In this document: piece after piece, positions 37,873 to 47,175 of the stretch
Layout: every line of letters starts with the position of its first letter
Position numbering within the stretch: position 1 is the first letter of the stretch
Assembly: GCF_015221875.1 (NCBI RefSeq)
Contig: NZ_JACYGY010000001.1
Location: forward strand, 1,488,001-1,552,000
Reading direction: 5' to 3'
Origin: Dyadobacter subterraneus
GTDB taxonomy: Bacteria > Bacteroidota > Bacteroidia > Cytophagales > Spirosomataceae
DNA length: 64,000 nucleotides
Notes under the pieces: generated by a model
Seen by the model: the letters and a program-made list of their open reading frames with translations, nothing else
The model's database searches: none
Told to the model about the DNA's origin: nothing
Position numbers and translations under genes: made by a program

Positions 37873-39260
37873 AATTTTCCCATTTTTTTAATCTGTGCCG
37901 AGTTCTTGTGGATTTTCTCAATCGCTGAGGCGATATCCTTCATGTCTGATTTGGTTCCAAGCAGCATATTCTGGGTACACCAGACGGCTTCTTCGTTGCA
38001 AAGCAGATCATTCTGGGGACATTTATTTTGTTCATTATAAGCGTTAATGTCCAGCAAATGAGCTGGATACATTTTCTTGTAATTTTTTGATTCAAAAGTG
38101 TCTTTCAAATACGGCTGCGTATTTAGAGTCGCATAACCGCTCGAACACGGAATCCCTTCGGCGGTGAGTGCTTTAATAAAAGATTCCCTTGATAAACCGC
38201 TGAATGCATTTTTTTGATAGCGAAATGGAAAAAGATGAAAAGCGGCTCGGGTCACATTGTCGTAAAGTTTATAAGGAACAATGCCCGGAATATCCTTGAT
38301 CTGTGATTTAAGATAGGCTGCATTTTCATTTCTGGTTGTAGTCTGGCTGTCGAGCCTTTTAAGCTGAGCGAGCCCTATCGCAGCCTGATATTCAGTAAAT
38401 CTGAGTTTCGTTCCCTGGATAATACAACCACTGCTGACAGCGCCAACGGCAGTTCCATAAGCATAACCGAAGTTGTGATAGGAATAACAGCGGTCCATAA
38501 ATTTTTCATTATTGCTGACAATCGCGCCGCCTTCACCAATCGGGAGATTTTTTGAATTTTGAAAACTGAAACAGCCTGCATCCCCAATTGTACCGACTTT
38601 CTGTTTGTTGATTTCTGCTAAATGCGCCTGACACGCATCTTCAATTACGAGCAAATTATGCTTTTTGGCAATGGCCATTATTTTATCCATATCCGCCGGC
38701 AAACCCAGAATATGAACCGGAATGATCGCCTTTGTACGCGGTGTTATTTTGGCTTCAATTTTTGCCGGGTCCATCTGAAATGTTTCAGGATCGATATCGA
38801 CAAAAACCGGAATAGCACCGTTGGATAAAACAGAAGAAACTGTTGCAATGAAAGTATACGGCGGCACCAACACTTCATCGCCGGCTTTAATATCAAACTG
38901 ATTCAATGTTATTACCAGCGCATTTGTACCATTCACAACGGCCAGACTGCGTTTTGCTCCAAGTGTTGAAGCCCATTCTTTTTCAAATTGGGTAACCACT
39001 TCAGCGCGGGACCAGATGCCGCTTCTTAAAACTTCCAGCACCTGTTTTTCATCTGTTGCCGGATTCCAGATCGGCCATTCAGGCCATTTGGAAGTGCTCC
39101 ATGCCGCTTTCCCGCCTAAAATGGCAGGCGTCTGTACCTGGCTCAGACCGGAAGCAAAAACAGGTTTTGAAACTACCGAAGCAAGTGCTGCGCCGGCGGC
39201 CGCCAAAGAATTCTTTTTGATAAAATCCCTTCTTGAAAAACTAGATTTTGATGATTCCAT
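37869..39260 (-). CDS. Tat-exported DegT/DnrJ/EryC1-family aminotransferase
   Basis: The 463-residue protein has an N-terminal SRRDFIKKNSLAAAGAAL segment, a standard Tat signal. The fold-type I PLP domain follows: NGTNALVITLNQF, VLVPPYTFIATVSSVL, VIEDACQAHLA with the PLP-ring aspartate, and SFQNSKNLPIGEGGAIV with the PLP lysine. DegT enzymes normally transaminate nucleotide-linked sugars in the cytoplasm; an exported one must act on free or glycan-bound amino sugars, or bind them. It is flanked by an exported GH109-like oxidoreductase and an exported ceramidase-like hydrolase. Confidence 0.9.
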   Translation of the reverse strand: MESSKSSFSRRDFIKKNSLAAAGAALASVVSKPVFASGLSQVQTPAILGGKAAWSTSKWPEWPIWNPATDEKQVLEVLRSGIWSRAEVVTQFEKEWASTLGAKRSLAVVNGTNALVITLNQFDIKAGDEVLVPPYTFIATVSSVLSNGAIPVFVDIDPETFQMDPAKIEAKITPRTKAIIPVHILGLPADMDKIMAIAKKHNLLVIEDACQAHLAEINKQKVGTIGDAGCFSFQNSKNLPIGEGGAIVSNNEKFMDRCYSYHNFGYAYGTAVGAVSSGCIIQGTKLRFTEYQAAIGLAQLKRLDSQTTTRNENAAYLKSQIKDIPGIVPYKLYDNVTRAAFHLFPFRYQKNAFSGLSRESFIKALTAEGIPCSSGYATLNTQPYLKDTFESKNYKKMYPAHLLDINAYNEQNKCPQNDLLCNEEAVWCTQNMLLGTKSDMKDIASAIEKIHKNSAQIKKMGKL

Positions 39261-39310
39261 TTTTTAAGATTTTAGCTTTTTATCCTTGTCAGGAAATTCT
39301 GGTAATTGTG

Positions 39311-40720
39311 TCAAAGCAATACTTTGGTATTTCCGCCTTCTTTCATTGAAATGTCAACTGGCTTATTTGTTTTCCACGAACCCGAAGTGAAATCAGGAAC
39401 GTCAATCGAGTTGGAGCGATGTGCCACCGACCATTCACTCAGCGGTCCGATGGAGCTCCATAATGCCGCGTCATAAACATCCTGATCCAATGGTAATCCG
39501 TTTCGCAGGCAATCAATTGTGCGCCAGTCCATCAGGAAATCCATGCCGCCATGGCCGCCAACCTGTTTTGCCGCTTCTCCTATTTTTTTGATGATCGGTG
39601 GTGTATATTTTTCTTCCACAGCCTTATATTCTTCTGCTGTCAGCCATTCGTGATCTTTGGAATAACGGGCTGGCTCCGGATATTTTAATGCGGTTCCTTT
39701 GGTGCCGCTTACGAGCTGTATCCGTGAGTATGGACGCGGAGAACTTACATCGAACTGAACTAAAATCGTTTTTCCTTTATGCGTGCGTATTGTTGAGGTG
39801 TTTATCATGCCGTTAAAATGCCGGCCAACGTAGGGTTTAAAAAATAAATCATCTGCTGCCAGTTTTTTTGCAGTTTCGCCCATTATAAAATCATTGTTTG
39901 ACATAGAAACAAGATAGTCCATCTGGTCACCGCGGTTGATATTCATCACCTGACAAATCGGTCCCAAACCGTGGGTAGGGTAGAGATTACCGGTTCTTTT
40001 GGAAAGTTCTTCAAGCTCCCACATCTGGTAAAACCGGTCTTTGGAAAACACATATTCCTGCAAATTATGCAGATAAGCGCCTTCTCCATGTGTGATTTCT
40101 CCAAAAAATCCCTGGCGCGCCATATTCAAAGTCAGCAGTTCCGAAAAATCGTAACAGCAATTCTCTGTCATCATGCAATGCTTTCGTGTGCGCTCTGAGG
40201 TTTCTACCAGCTGCCAGCATTCTTCAATGGTTTTAGCCGCAGGCACTTCCACGCAAACATGTTTGTCATGGTTCATGGAAAAAACAGCCATCGGTGTATG
40301 CAATGCCCAGGGTGTTACGATGTAAACAAGATCAATATCAGGCATTTCACAAAGTTGTTTCCATGCATCGGCACCTGTGTAAAATTTTTTAGGCTGATGT
40401 CCCTGAGGCGAAACCATTTTGGCCGCTTCCTCAACTTTTTCAGCTCTTAAATCGCACAACGCTTTTATTTGAACACCCTCAATTTTATTCATCCGCTCCA
40501 CTGCCGCCATTCCCCGGTTGCCAAGCCCGATAAAACCGACACGAACAACCGGTAATTTCGGAGCAGCGTAACCTGACATATTGAATTTCTGAATATACTT
40601 TTTTTCAGTATGCTGGTCCGAAATATAGTCATCAGTATGGCCAAAAGCCGTTTGAGCTGTGGCCAGACCTATTCCGGACAATCCGGTAAGTTTTAAAAAG
40701 TCTCTGCGTTTCTTATCCAT
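39311..40720 (-). CDS. Tat-exported Gfo/Idh/MocA oxidoreductase, GH109-like
   Basis: The 469-residue protein has a Tat signal (KKRRDFLKLTGLSGIGLATA) and a Rossmann nucleotide-binding domain, VRVGFIGLGNRG, then a Gfo/Idh/MocA C-terminal domain with ENCCYDFSELLTLNMARQG and a closing GGMDFLMDWRTIDCLRNG. The latter is typical of the GH109 group, which hydrolyses alpha-N-acetylgalactosaminides by an NAD-dependent redox mechanism. Export of a folded, NAD-loaded enzyme explains the Tat route. Whether it acts on GalNAc or is a plain oxidoreductase cannot be decided here. Confidence 0.88.
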   Translation of the reverse strand: MDKKRRDFLKLTGLSGIGLATAQTAFGHTDDYISDQHTEKKYIQKFNMSGYAAPKLPVVRVGFIGLGNRGMAAVERMNKIEGVQIKALCDLRAEKVEEAAKMVSPQGHQPKKFYTGADAWKQLCEMPDIDLVYIVTPWALHTPMAVFSMNHDKHVCVEVPAAKTIEECWQLVETSERTRKHCMMTENCCYDFSELLTLNMARQGFFGEITHGEGAYLHNLQEYVFSKDRFYQMWELEELSKRTGNLYPTHGLGPICQVMNINRGDQMDYLVSMSNNDFIMGETAKKLAADDLFFKPYVGRHFNGMINTSTIRTHKGKTILVQFDVSSPRPYSRIQLVSGTKGTALKYPEPARYSKDHEWLTAEEYKAVEEKYTPPIIKKIGEAAKQVGGHGGMDFLMDWRTIDCLRNGLPLDQDVYDAALWSSIGPLSEWSVAHRSNSIDVPDFTSGSWKTNKPVDISMKEGGNTKVLL

Positions 40721-40840
40721 AAGTACTCCGTTGTGAATAAAATACTACTTCTGAAAATGCGATTTTCTGGGTAACGCATACATTTATACGTATTAGGTGA
40801 TGACAGAAAAGATTTTCTCAATATTTTCGTCTCCCAAACA

Positions 40841-41920
40841 TTAGTCCTGAATACAATCACCTAAAATTGCCGGCTCATATCCATTGTCATGTGCCCATTT
40901 CACAGCCGTAATCAGCTTTTCGCGGTAATCGGGCTGGTAATTGAAATAGGATGGATAGAAATATTGTTCGTGGACTAAAAGATCAACATAAGGCGGTTTT
41001 CCACCATTTTGACTGTAATGATCGAGCCACGGAACGATTTCGTCTATTTTTTTCATATCAATAACAATACTGGTTTTGATAAAAATAATATCCTCGCTCA
41101 TATCCTTCCAGACCAACCGTTTTTTGATATGCCGTCTTTCCGTTTCGTTTAAATAATAACTGGCAGGATATTGTTCGTCATCAATATTGAAATAACCCAG
41201 CTGGCCTTTATAACCTGCATCTCTTAAAACGCGTGAACCTTCGCGTGTAGCCTCACCCCAATGAATCGTCGTTACGCTGGTCATTACGTCTTCGGAGGCA
41301 AAACGTTTGATCTGATAAATAACCAGATCGCAATCTTTTTTCACTGTTTCATAATCTGCACTGATATAAGGCTGATCAGGAAATTCGCCTTTTGCGTGAA
41401 AACTTAGCGTCAACCATCCTGCATTTTCTCTCCACTCGTTTTTATAGCGATCCGTGAATTCGGAAAGATTAAATCCTTCGGTTTCATAAAATAAATTCAG
41501 ATGGATTTTTGTGCCGTAAGTATCGTTTATTTCTTTTAAAACGGCCATGTACGGATGCCCGAAAAGTGACTGGTACTGACTCACATTTTGTTGAATATCA
41601 CGCAGAAACCAGATGTTATCATCAATTGACAAACGATATTTTCCGGCAAAGTTTTTCAAGCGATACACTGTTATTGAAATACTTTTCCCGGATTCAGTAT
41701 CCAGGGCTTCAACGTTGTTTTCATAGTTTTCCAAATCGATTTCAGCCTGATAAAATCCATCTGTAAAATCAGTATCGACACCATTGATAGTAATTTTCCG
41801 GTTAGCTGGCGCAGAAACGATAACCTTGATTTTCAACGAATCTCCGCTTAATTTCCCGTCCCAGGCGTGCATCATATCGCCATGAATGGGATTTATAAAA
41901 TACATTTCCTGTCCGTGCAT
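40841..41920 (-). CDS. Polysaccharide deacetylase-like (NodB-fold) protein
   Basis: The 359-residue protein lacks a signal peptide. After a beta-domain (KIKVIVSAPANRKITINGV), the barrel shows RLSIDDNIWFL, IHLNLFYETEGF, WLTLSFHAKGEFPDQPY and VDLLVHEQYFYPSYF. The Asp-Asp pair, the SFHAKGE segment and the LLVHEQY segment sit where NodB-family metal ligands lie. It is probably a divergent carbohydrate esterase or related hydrolase acting on an internalised fragment. It starts 6 bases after the SDR stop, so it belongs to the same operon. Confidence 0.65.
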   Translation of the reverse strand: MHGQEMYFINPIHGDMMHAWDGKLSGDSLKIKVIVSAPANRKITINGVDTDFTDGFYQAEIDLENYENNVEALDTESGKSISITVYRLKNFAGKYRLSIDDNIWFLRDIQQNVSQYQSLFGHPYMAVLKEINDTYGTKIHLNLFYETEGFNLSEFTDRYKNEWRENAGWLTLSFHAKGEFPDQPYISADYETVKKDCDLVIYQIKRFASEDVMTSVTTIHWGEATREGSRVLRDAGYKGQLGYFNIDDEQYPASYYLNETERRHIKKRLVWKDMSEDIIFIKTSIVIDMKKIDEIVPWLDHYSQNGGKPPYVDLLVHEQYFYPSYFNYQPDYREKLITAVKWAHDNGYEPAILGDCIQD

Positions 41921-41926
41921 AATTTC

Positions 41927-42670
41927 CTAGTAAGTTGCTCTTCCGCCCGAAAGATCAAAGGTGAATCCTGTGGTAAAACTGTTCAATGGAGACACAATGT
42001 AAGCGGCAAGATTAGCTGCTTCTTCCAGCGTTCCACAACGTTTCATCGGTATTTTATCAGTCATGTATTTTACCTGCGCTTCGGGCATTGCGTCCACCAG
42101 CGGCGTTTGGATCACAGCCGGAGCCAGTGCATTCACCGTTATCCCATTTTCTGCATATTCTTTCCCCTGCACTTTTGCCATCCCGATGACAGCCGCTTTA
42201 CTGGCGGAATATGCGAGCATTCCTGCATTTCCTTCTTTTCCGGCGATTGATGCTATATGCAGAATTCGTCCATAATTGTTGGAAAGCATATTGGGAATCA
42301 CCGCCTTGGAAGTGTAAAAACTGCTCATGAAATTCAGCTCAAAAACCTTTTGCAGATTTTCGGTACTTACCTCGTGACTTTTTAAGTTGGTCTGGCCGGT
42401 AATGCCTGCGCAGTTGACCAGAATATCAATTTTGCCAAAATGTGCCAGAATTTTTGATACCGTTTCTTCAACCAGCTGCTGGTTTGTGATGTCTATACCC
42501 ACGCACATAACCTGCTCAGAAAAGCTATCAAATGAGCTCAAAAGGGCACTTTCGTTCAAATCCAGTAAAGCCAGCTTTGCGCCGCTATTCAAAAGTTTAC
42601 GGGCAATAGACAAACCAAGTCCGGATGCAGCTCCGGTTACAATGGCAACTTGTCCTTCAAAATTATCCAT
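41927..42670 (-). CDS. SDR-family NAD(P)-dependent oxidoreductase
   Basis: The 247-residue protein is a classical short-chain dehydrogenase: cofactor motif TGAASGLGLSIA, NCAG after strand 4, catalytic Ser in IASIAG and the YSASK motif. The C-terminal segment VSPLNSFTTGFTFDLSGG is standard. It fits FabG-like or sugar/sugar-acid dehydrogenases. In this operon an oxidation of a uronate-derived alcohol is likely, but this is inference. Confidence 0.93.
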   Translation of the reverse strand: MDNFEGQVAIVTGAASGLGLSIARKLLNSGAKLALLDLNESALLSSFDSFSEQVMCVGIDITNQQLVEETVSKILAHFGKIDILVNCAGITGQTNLKSHEVSTENLQKVFELNFMSSFYTSKAVIPNMLSNNYGRILHIASIAGKEGNAGMLAYSASKAAVIGMAKVQGKEYAENGITVNALAPAVIQTPLVDAMPEAQVKYMTDKIPMKRCGTLEEAANLAAYIVSPLNSFTTGFTFDLSGGRATY

Positions 42671-42765
42671 AGGTTCAGGAATTGTGTAAAATCTGATAAT
42701 AACAAGCTTCGTTGGGTCTGTAAATGCAGTACTTGTATTACCAAAAGTAAAACGGAACTGATTTT

Positions 42766-43722
42766 TTACTTGCTGACATTTGCTTCCAGCGGCGTGAGTC
42801 CATACTTCTCATCTTGCAGCAAATCAATGACATTTTGATTAAGTTCTTTGATGTAACTGATCGAGGAAGCATCCGGAATATAGGCCGCTTTACGAGCAAT
42901 ACTGTTGGAGAGCACGCCTCGGGCTATCAGCAATTCTTTTTCTGCATAATGGAAGAGCTCCATATTTTGTAAAGAGAAAAATATTTGCGGCATAACTTTC
43001 TCGAAAAGCTCAAAAGCCTTCTTGTTTTCTCCGTTTTTTCTCAATTCAAAAACTTTTTGAAGAATATCCGCAACGGCAAGTCCGGGCATGACGCCGCGGA
43101 TTCCGATTGGAATTAATTCAAGCATATAAAGGCCTCCCCAGCCTTCGAAAAGACCGATTTTATCATCCGTCGTTTTGATAATATCATCAAATTTTGGTGC
43201 GCATAGCGGTTCTTCAAGTTTGAGATATTTGAAATTCGGATTTTCGTCCATCAGATTTTTGATAAAACTAACGCTGATCGAGGAGCCGCCCGGGTTGAAA
43301 TCCTGGATTAAAACCGGTGTATTAGGAATGGATTGTAAAAATTCTGAAAGATATTCTTTTAAAGAATTTTCAGGCAGACTGAATATGCGTGGAACCGCCA
43401 GCGATATCACATCTGCACCCGCCTGGACATTTGCCTGGGCCAGACGAATCGCAATTTTTAAAGATGGATGATTGGACTGAGCGACAATTTTTATTCTGCC
43501 TGCGGCATGATCAACGGCCACTTTTATGACACGAAGTTTTTCCTCGTCGGTCAGTTTGTAAAATTCACTCGCATAGGCAGGAAGGCAAACCGCCTTGATT
43601 CCTCCGGCTATGGCAAAGTCGATCAGGTCACGAAGCGCGTTTTCATCAATGTCTTCGTTTTCTGTAAAAGGTGTCGGGATAATAGGAACTACGCCGAAGA
43701 GTTCGTCTGCGATATTGCTCAT
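42766..43722 (-). CDS. DapA/NanA-superfamily aldolase
   Basis: The 318-residue protein is a (beta/alpha)8 DHDPS/N-acetylneuraminate lyase-like enzyme: VVPIIPTPFTENEDID, GGIKAVCLPAYASEFYKLTDEEK, and the Schiff-base lysine in FKYLKLEEP. The Y-N-x-P motif of true DHDPS is replaced by IQDFNPGG, so it is not lysine-pathway DapA. Members of this kind cleave or dehydrate 2-keto-3-deoxy sugar acids. The stop of the EamA transporter gene overlaps its start by 4 bases. Confidence 0.88.
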   Translation of the reverse strand: MSNIADELFGVVPIIPTPFTENEDIDENALRDLIDFAIAGGIKAVCLPAYASEFYKLTDEEKLRVIKVAVDHAAGRIKIVAQSNHPSLKIAIRLAQANVQAGADVISLAVPRIFSLPENSLKEYLSEFLQSIPNTPVLIQDFNPGGSSISVSFIKNLMDENPNFKYLKLEEPLCAPKFDDIIKTTDDKIGLFEGWGGLYMLELIPIGIRGVMPGLAVADILQKVFELRKNGENKKAFELFEKVMPQIFFSLQNMELFHYAEKELLIARGVLSNSIARKAAYIPDASSISYIKELNQNVIDLLQDEKYGLTPLEANVSK

Positions 43723-44660
43723 AATGATTTGATTGATTGATTAGCTTTTGCGATATTTTTCTGCTGTGTTTTTGAGTCTACAATGGTTAGTATCAACGTG
43801 GAGGCAAGTACCAGAAGTCCGCCGATAATTGCCTGCGTCTTTAAAGTTTCTCCCAATACAAATGCTGCGATAGGCAGCCCCATCAGCGTGATCAGATAAT
43901 TGGAAAGTGCAACTTGTGTTGCATCCAGATTTTTAAGTGCTTTAAAGAAAAGCAGCATGGAAAGGAAATTGTGAAACAGCGTAAGGGCAATCATACCTGT
44001 CCAGGTTTGGGCAGTGTACTCAGGGATTTTGAAAAACATTTCCGGCTCATAATACCAGACCAACGGGGCAAGAAAGATCACCAGGAAAAGGTAAGTATAA
44101 AACAGCATTTCCATTTCGGTAAACTTGTCCGAGATTTTTTTGCAACCAACATTATAGTAACCATTTCCGATGATGGCAAGAACGATAAGGATATTTCCCA
44201 AAGCATATTTTGAGCTGAAATCCAGCTTTTTAAGATCGTCTGTCGAGCACAAAACCACGCCGATGATTGCGATGCCAAAGCTGATCCAGCGGGCACGGTT
44301 CATTTTTTCTTTTAAAATTAAAAAAGCAAAAACCGCTGTAATAACCGGCAAAGCCAGAACCAGAATCGCCGAGTTGCTGGCCAGCGAATACTGCGTACCA
44401 TAGGTCATAAAAACCTGTGACGGAAAAGCGCCCAAGGCTGCCAGTTGCACAAAAATGAGCAGGTCTTTAAGTTTTCTGTTTCCTTTTTTGAAATCTTTTA
44501 CTACAAAAGGTGCCAGGAAAATGGTAGCCAGCAGCATGGGCGCCCAAACCGTAAAATAGGGGCCGACCTGATCCTGCGTTAGTTTGATACATGTAAAATG
44601 AAATGACCATATCAGATTGCAGACAAAAAGAATGATCCATGACAAGACGGATTTGCTCAT
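43719..44660 (-). CDS. EamA/DMT-family transporter
   Basis: The 313-residue protein has ten predicted membrane helices in two EamA repeats (WIILFVCNLIWSFHFTCIKL at the start, GNILIVLAIIGNGYYNVGCKK in the second). The family transports small metabolites, including sugars and amino acids, either way. It overlaps the enolase-superfamily gene by 4 bases upstream and the aldolase gene by 4 bases downstream, so it is part of the catabolic operon and probably imports the substrate. Confidence 0.92.
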   Translation of the reverse strand: MSKSVLSWIILFVCNLIWSFHFTCIKLTQDQVGPYFTVWAPMLLATIFLAPFVVKDFKKGNRKLKDLLIFVQLAALGAFPSQVFMTYGTQYSLASNSAILVLALPVITAVFAFLILKEKMNRARWISFGIAIIGVVLCSTDDLKKLDFSSKYALGNILIVLAIIGNGYYNVGCKKISDKFTEMEMLFYTYLFLVIFLAPLVWYYEPEMFFKIPEYTAQTWTGMIALTLFHNFLSMLLFFKALKNLDATQVALSNYLITLMGLPIAAFVLGETLKTQAIIGGLLVLASTLILTIVDSKTQQKNIAKANQSIKSL

Positions 44661-45790
44661 AATGTTTTTTCTATAAACCGGTTGGTTTTGAATTTATTGA
44701 TTGCCTGCTGATCAAGTTCAATGCCCAGTCCGCTGCCGGAAGGAACGGTTGCTGCGCCATTTTCAAAATGTATTGGATTGATAAGTAAATCATCCACACG
44801 CACCAGTTCCCCGAAAATATCGGACGGTATTGTGCAATTGATACTGGCCGCCGCAATATGCAGTCCCATGGTTTCAGAAATACCAAGATCTACCTCTGAA
44901 CCGCGCCAACATGATTTTCCTTCCAGATTTGCGATTTCCGCCAACAAAACCGAGTTATAAGCCGAGCCGTTGAAATTGTATCCATCAGCCGCATCAGCTC
45001 TCACAAAAGTGATCATGTCGCGAATATCCTGCGTGTATGGAAGTGAAATATGGCGGTAAATGGGCATTTGAAGTTTTTCTTTCAGGGTTTTAAATCCCTG
45101 AACATCTGCATGTAAAATGGGGTCTTCAAGTCCAAGCATCGTATTTCTGTCGACCCCTTCCATAAGTTTCAAAGTCGTATCAACATCTTTCCAGCGCTGG
45201 TTTGGGTCAAGCAAAACTTTAATTCCGTCACCACATTTTTTGTGGATTTCTTCGGTCCATAGTCTTACCGCGTCTTCATCAGAACATTTGAATTTGAAAA
45301 CTTTGTGCCCTTTTTGCATCGCTTCGAAGGCTTTTTGTGCAGCATCTTCGGGCGTTCTCCGGCCGGTCCAGCCCATGCAATCGATTTTGTCGCGATATTT
45401 GCCACCAAGCAATTGATATACCGGAACGTTTAATAATTTTCCGGCCAGATCCAGTACTGCGGATTCGAATGCTTCATAAATCCTTTGGTCGCTAACAGGC
45501 AATCTACGCCAGTTAAGTTTTAAAAGATCTTCGCCTAAAAAAACATGAATTGCCTCTTCCAACAATTCTTTTGACGCACTTCTGTATGTTTCGCCAATGC
45601 CGGTAAGTCCGTTTTTTAAAGTGATTTCGATGATCCATTTTGGCTGGTTGGCAAATTCCGTCCAGCTTTCTCCGGTCATGAATTTTTTGGCAAATTCGGT
45701 GTCCTTATCCAAAACCTGTTCAGAATTCAGGCTTCCCGGTTTGGCCGGAACAATGACTTCGGTTGCTTTGATTGCTGTTATAGTGGTCAT
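44657..45790 (-). CDS. Enolase-superfamily (mandelate racemase-like) acid-sugar enzyme
   Basis: The 377-residue protein has the MR capping domain (IEITLKNGLTGIGETYR) and barrel motifs: VFKFKC (K-x-K on strand 2), VLLDPNQRW (metal Asp, strand 3) and LGLEDPI (Glu, strand 4). At strand 5, where an A-G-E or D-E ligand is usual, the sequence reads PIYRHISLP, with no carboxylate, and there is no clear His-Asp dyad on strands 6-7. This is an unusual metal site, so the reaction (dehydration or epimerisation of a sugar acid) is uncertain. It abuts the 3-hydroxyacyl-CoA-dehydrogenase-like gene. Confidence 0.85.
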   Translation of the reverse strand: MTTITAIKATEVIVPAKPGSLNSEQVLDKDTEFAKKFMTGESWTEFANQPKWIIEITLKNGLTGIGETYRSASKELLEEAIHVFLGEDLLKLNWRRLPVSDQRIYEAFESAVLDLAGKLLNVPVYQLLGGKYRDKIDCMGWTGRRTPEDAAQKAFEAMQKGHKVFKFKCSDEDAVRLWTEEIHKKCGDGIKVLLDPNQRWKDVDTTLKLMEGVDRNTMLGLEDPILHADVQGFKTLKEKLQMPIYRHISLPYTQDIRDMITFVRADAADGYNFNGSAYNSVLLAEIANLEGKSCWRGSEVDLGISETMGLHIAAASINCTIPSDIFGELVRVDDLLINPIHFENGAATVPSGSGLGIELDQQAINKFKTNRFIEKTL

Positions 45791-45791
45791 A

Positions 45792-46766
45792 TCAATGCGC
45801 TGTCCTGTTTAATTCTTCACCAATATTCTGGGGGTATTTTTCTGCCAGCTTTCTGATGTCGTAACTGAATTCAGTAAAAAGTTTTTCCCATTGCGCTGCC
45901 GTTTCTGATGTATAGAGATAAAATCCTTTGGCATTACTCACGCCTTTTGCACCGCCTGCTACCAGTTTTTCCATCATAAGTGGTGCTGAGGAAGTATTGG
46001 AAAGTTCAGGGAAAAGATCTTGCATCACGGTCAGATAAGCCGGAATTCCGGTGAGATCCATAAAGCGGAACGGTCCTGCAAAAGTGATCCAGTAACCAAG
46101 ATCGTTCCTTAATGAGCGGTCCACATCTTCAACCGTCGCATATCCATTTTCAACCAGATTGAAAGCTTCACGAAGCATGGCGTACATGATGCGGTTGGTA
46201 ATAAAACCGCGGATATCTTTTCTTAAAAGCGAAGGTTCTTTTCCCCAGCTTTCAGCCAGTGCTATAATTTTTTCAGCATAAATGATATTTGTATCTTTTC
46301 CGCAGATCACTTCCATGAAGCGCGTAATATGCGCAGGTTCCGCCCAGTGAATACCCAAAAGCCGCTCAGGGTTTTTAAGCCCCTGCTGCAAAACAGAAAC
46401 TGGAATTGCGGAGGTATTACTTCCAATAATTGCAGCCGGAGAAATTACGGATTCCAGCGCCTGGTATACCTTTTTCTTTTCTTCAACACTTTCAATAATT
46501 GACTCAATAACGACTTCATGTTCAGCTAAATCCTGCACAAGATCGGTAATCGTTAACCTTTCAATTACAGTCTGTGACGTTTCTGAAAGCAATTCTTCTT
46601 TTTCCAGTTCAACCAAAAAATTATAAATTCTTTGTCTCGCAGAAGGCGCTTCAATGATGTCTTTTACAAGGGAAGTTACCTGATGGCCAGCTGCCAGAAT
46701 GCAGGTTGCAATGCTGCTTCCCATCAGGCCAAGTCCTACCGTTCCGATCCTTAATTTTTCAGCCAT
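45792..46766 (-). CDS. 3-hydroxyacyl-CoA dehydrogenase-family NAD enzyme
   Basis: The 324-residue protein has an N-terminal Rossmann domain (TVGLGLMGSSIA), the IGSNTSAIPVSVL and GIHWAEPAHITRFMEVI segments with the catalytic His, and a helical C-terminal domain (FITNRIMYAMLREAFNLVENG). Relatives oxidise 3-hydroxyacyl-CoA or free 3-hydroxy acids, including L-gulonate. In a sugar-acid operon the free-acid role is more plausible. It is one base from the start of the enolase-superfamily gene. Confidence 0.88.
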   Translation of the reverse strand: MAEKLRIGTVGLGLMGSSIATCILAAGHQVTSLVKDIIEAPSARQRIYNFLVELEKEELLSETSQTVIERLTITDLVQDLAEHEVVIESIIESVEEKKKVYQALESVISPAAIIGSNTSAIPVSVLQQGLKNPERLLGIHWAEPAHITRFMEVICGKDTNIIYAEKIIALAESWGKEPSLLRKDIRGFITNRIMYAMLREAFNLVENGYATVEDVDRSLRNDLGYWITFAGPFRFMDLTGIPAYLTVMQDLFPELSNTSSAPLMMEKLVAGGAKGVSNAKGFYLYTSETAAQWEKLFTEFSYDIRKLAEKYPQNIGEELNRTAH

Positions 46767-46788
46767 AATGTTACCGTCAATGCTGGGA

Positions 46789-47175
46789 TTATTTTGTCTT
46801 TATTCTGGCAATTGCGTCAATTTCTACCTTGATTCCATCGCCCAAAACAGATTGAACTGTTGTTCTGGCTGGTTTTATCCCTGGAAAAAATGTGGCGTAA
46901 ACGGTATTGTACCGGTCAAATTCATTGATATCGCTTAAATGTGCACTGCATTTTACAATGTCGTCCATGCTGCCGCCAGCCGCTTCTACGATCTTTTTTA
47001 TATGATTGAGTGTATTGCGTGTTTCTTCTTCAATTGTTCCATGAATTACCTCACCGGCGGCAAGATCCACTGAACCTTGTCCACTGATAAATAACCAGCC
47101 GTCGATCAAAACGCCGGCTGAATAGGCGCCGGTGCTGACTTTTTTATCCGGATGTTCAATTTCTATTTTGCTCAT
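46789..47175 (-). CDS. RidA-family enamine/imine deaminase
   Basis: The 128-residue protein has the RidA/YjgF/YER057c/UK114 fold: IDGWLFISGQGSVDLAAGEV, ETRNTLNHIKKIVEAAGGSMDDIVKC and the substrate-binding Arg in PARTTVQSVL with the Glu in KVEIDAIA. The family hydrolyses reactive imines and enamines formed by PLP enzymes or amino-sugar eliminations. The start codon overlaps the stop of the creatininase gene by one base. Its presence suggests that a nitrogen-bearing intermediate is processed in the pathway. Confidence 0.93.
   Translation of the reverse strand: MSKIEIEHPDKKVSTGAYSAGVLIDGWLFISGQGSVDLAAGEVIHGTIEEETRNTLNHIKKIVEAAGGSMDDIVKCSAHLSDINEFDRYNTVYATFFPGIKPARTTVQSVLGDGIKVEIDAIARIKTK

Noticed and set aside
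37869..39260. Calling the DegT protein a nucleotide-sugar biosynthesis enzyme
   Set aside because: It has a Tat signal and sits among exported catabolic proteins, with no nucleotide-sugar genes nearby.
41867..42250. 127-codon plus-strand frame opposite the SDR gene
   Set aside because: The SDR has all catalytic motifs in the other strand; the plus frame is a shadow.
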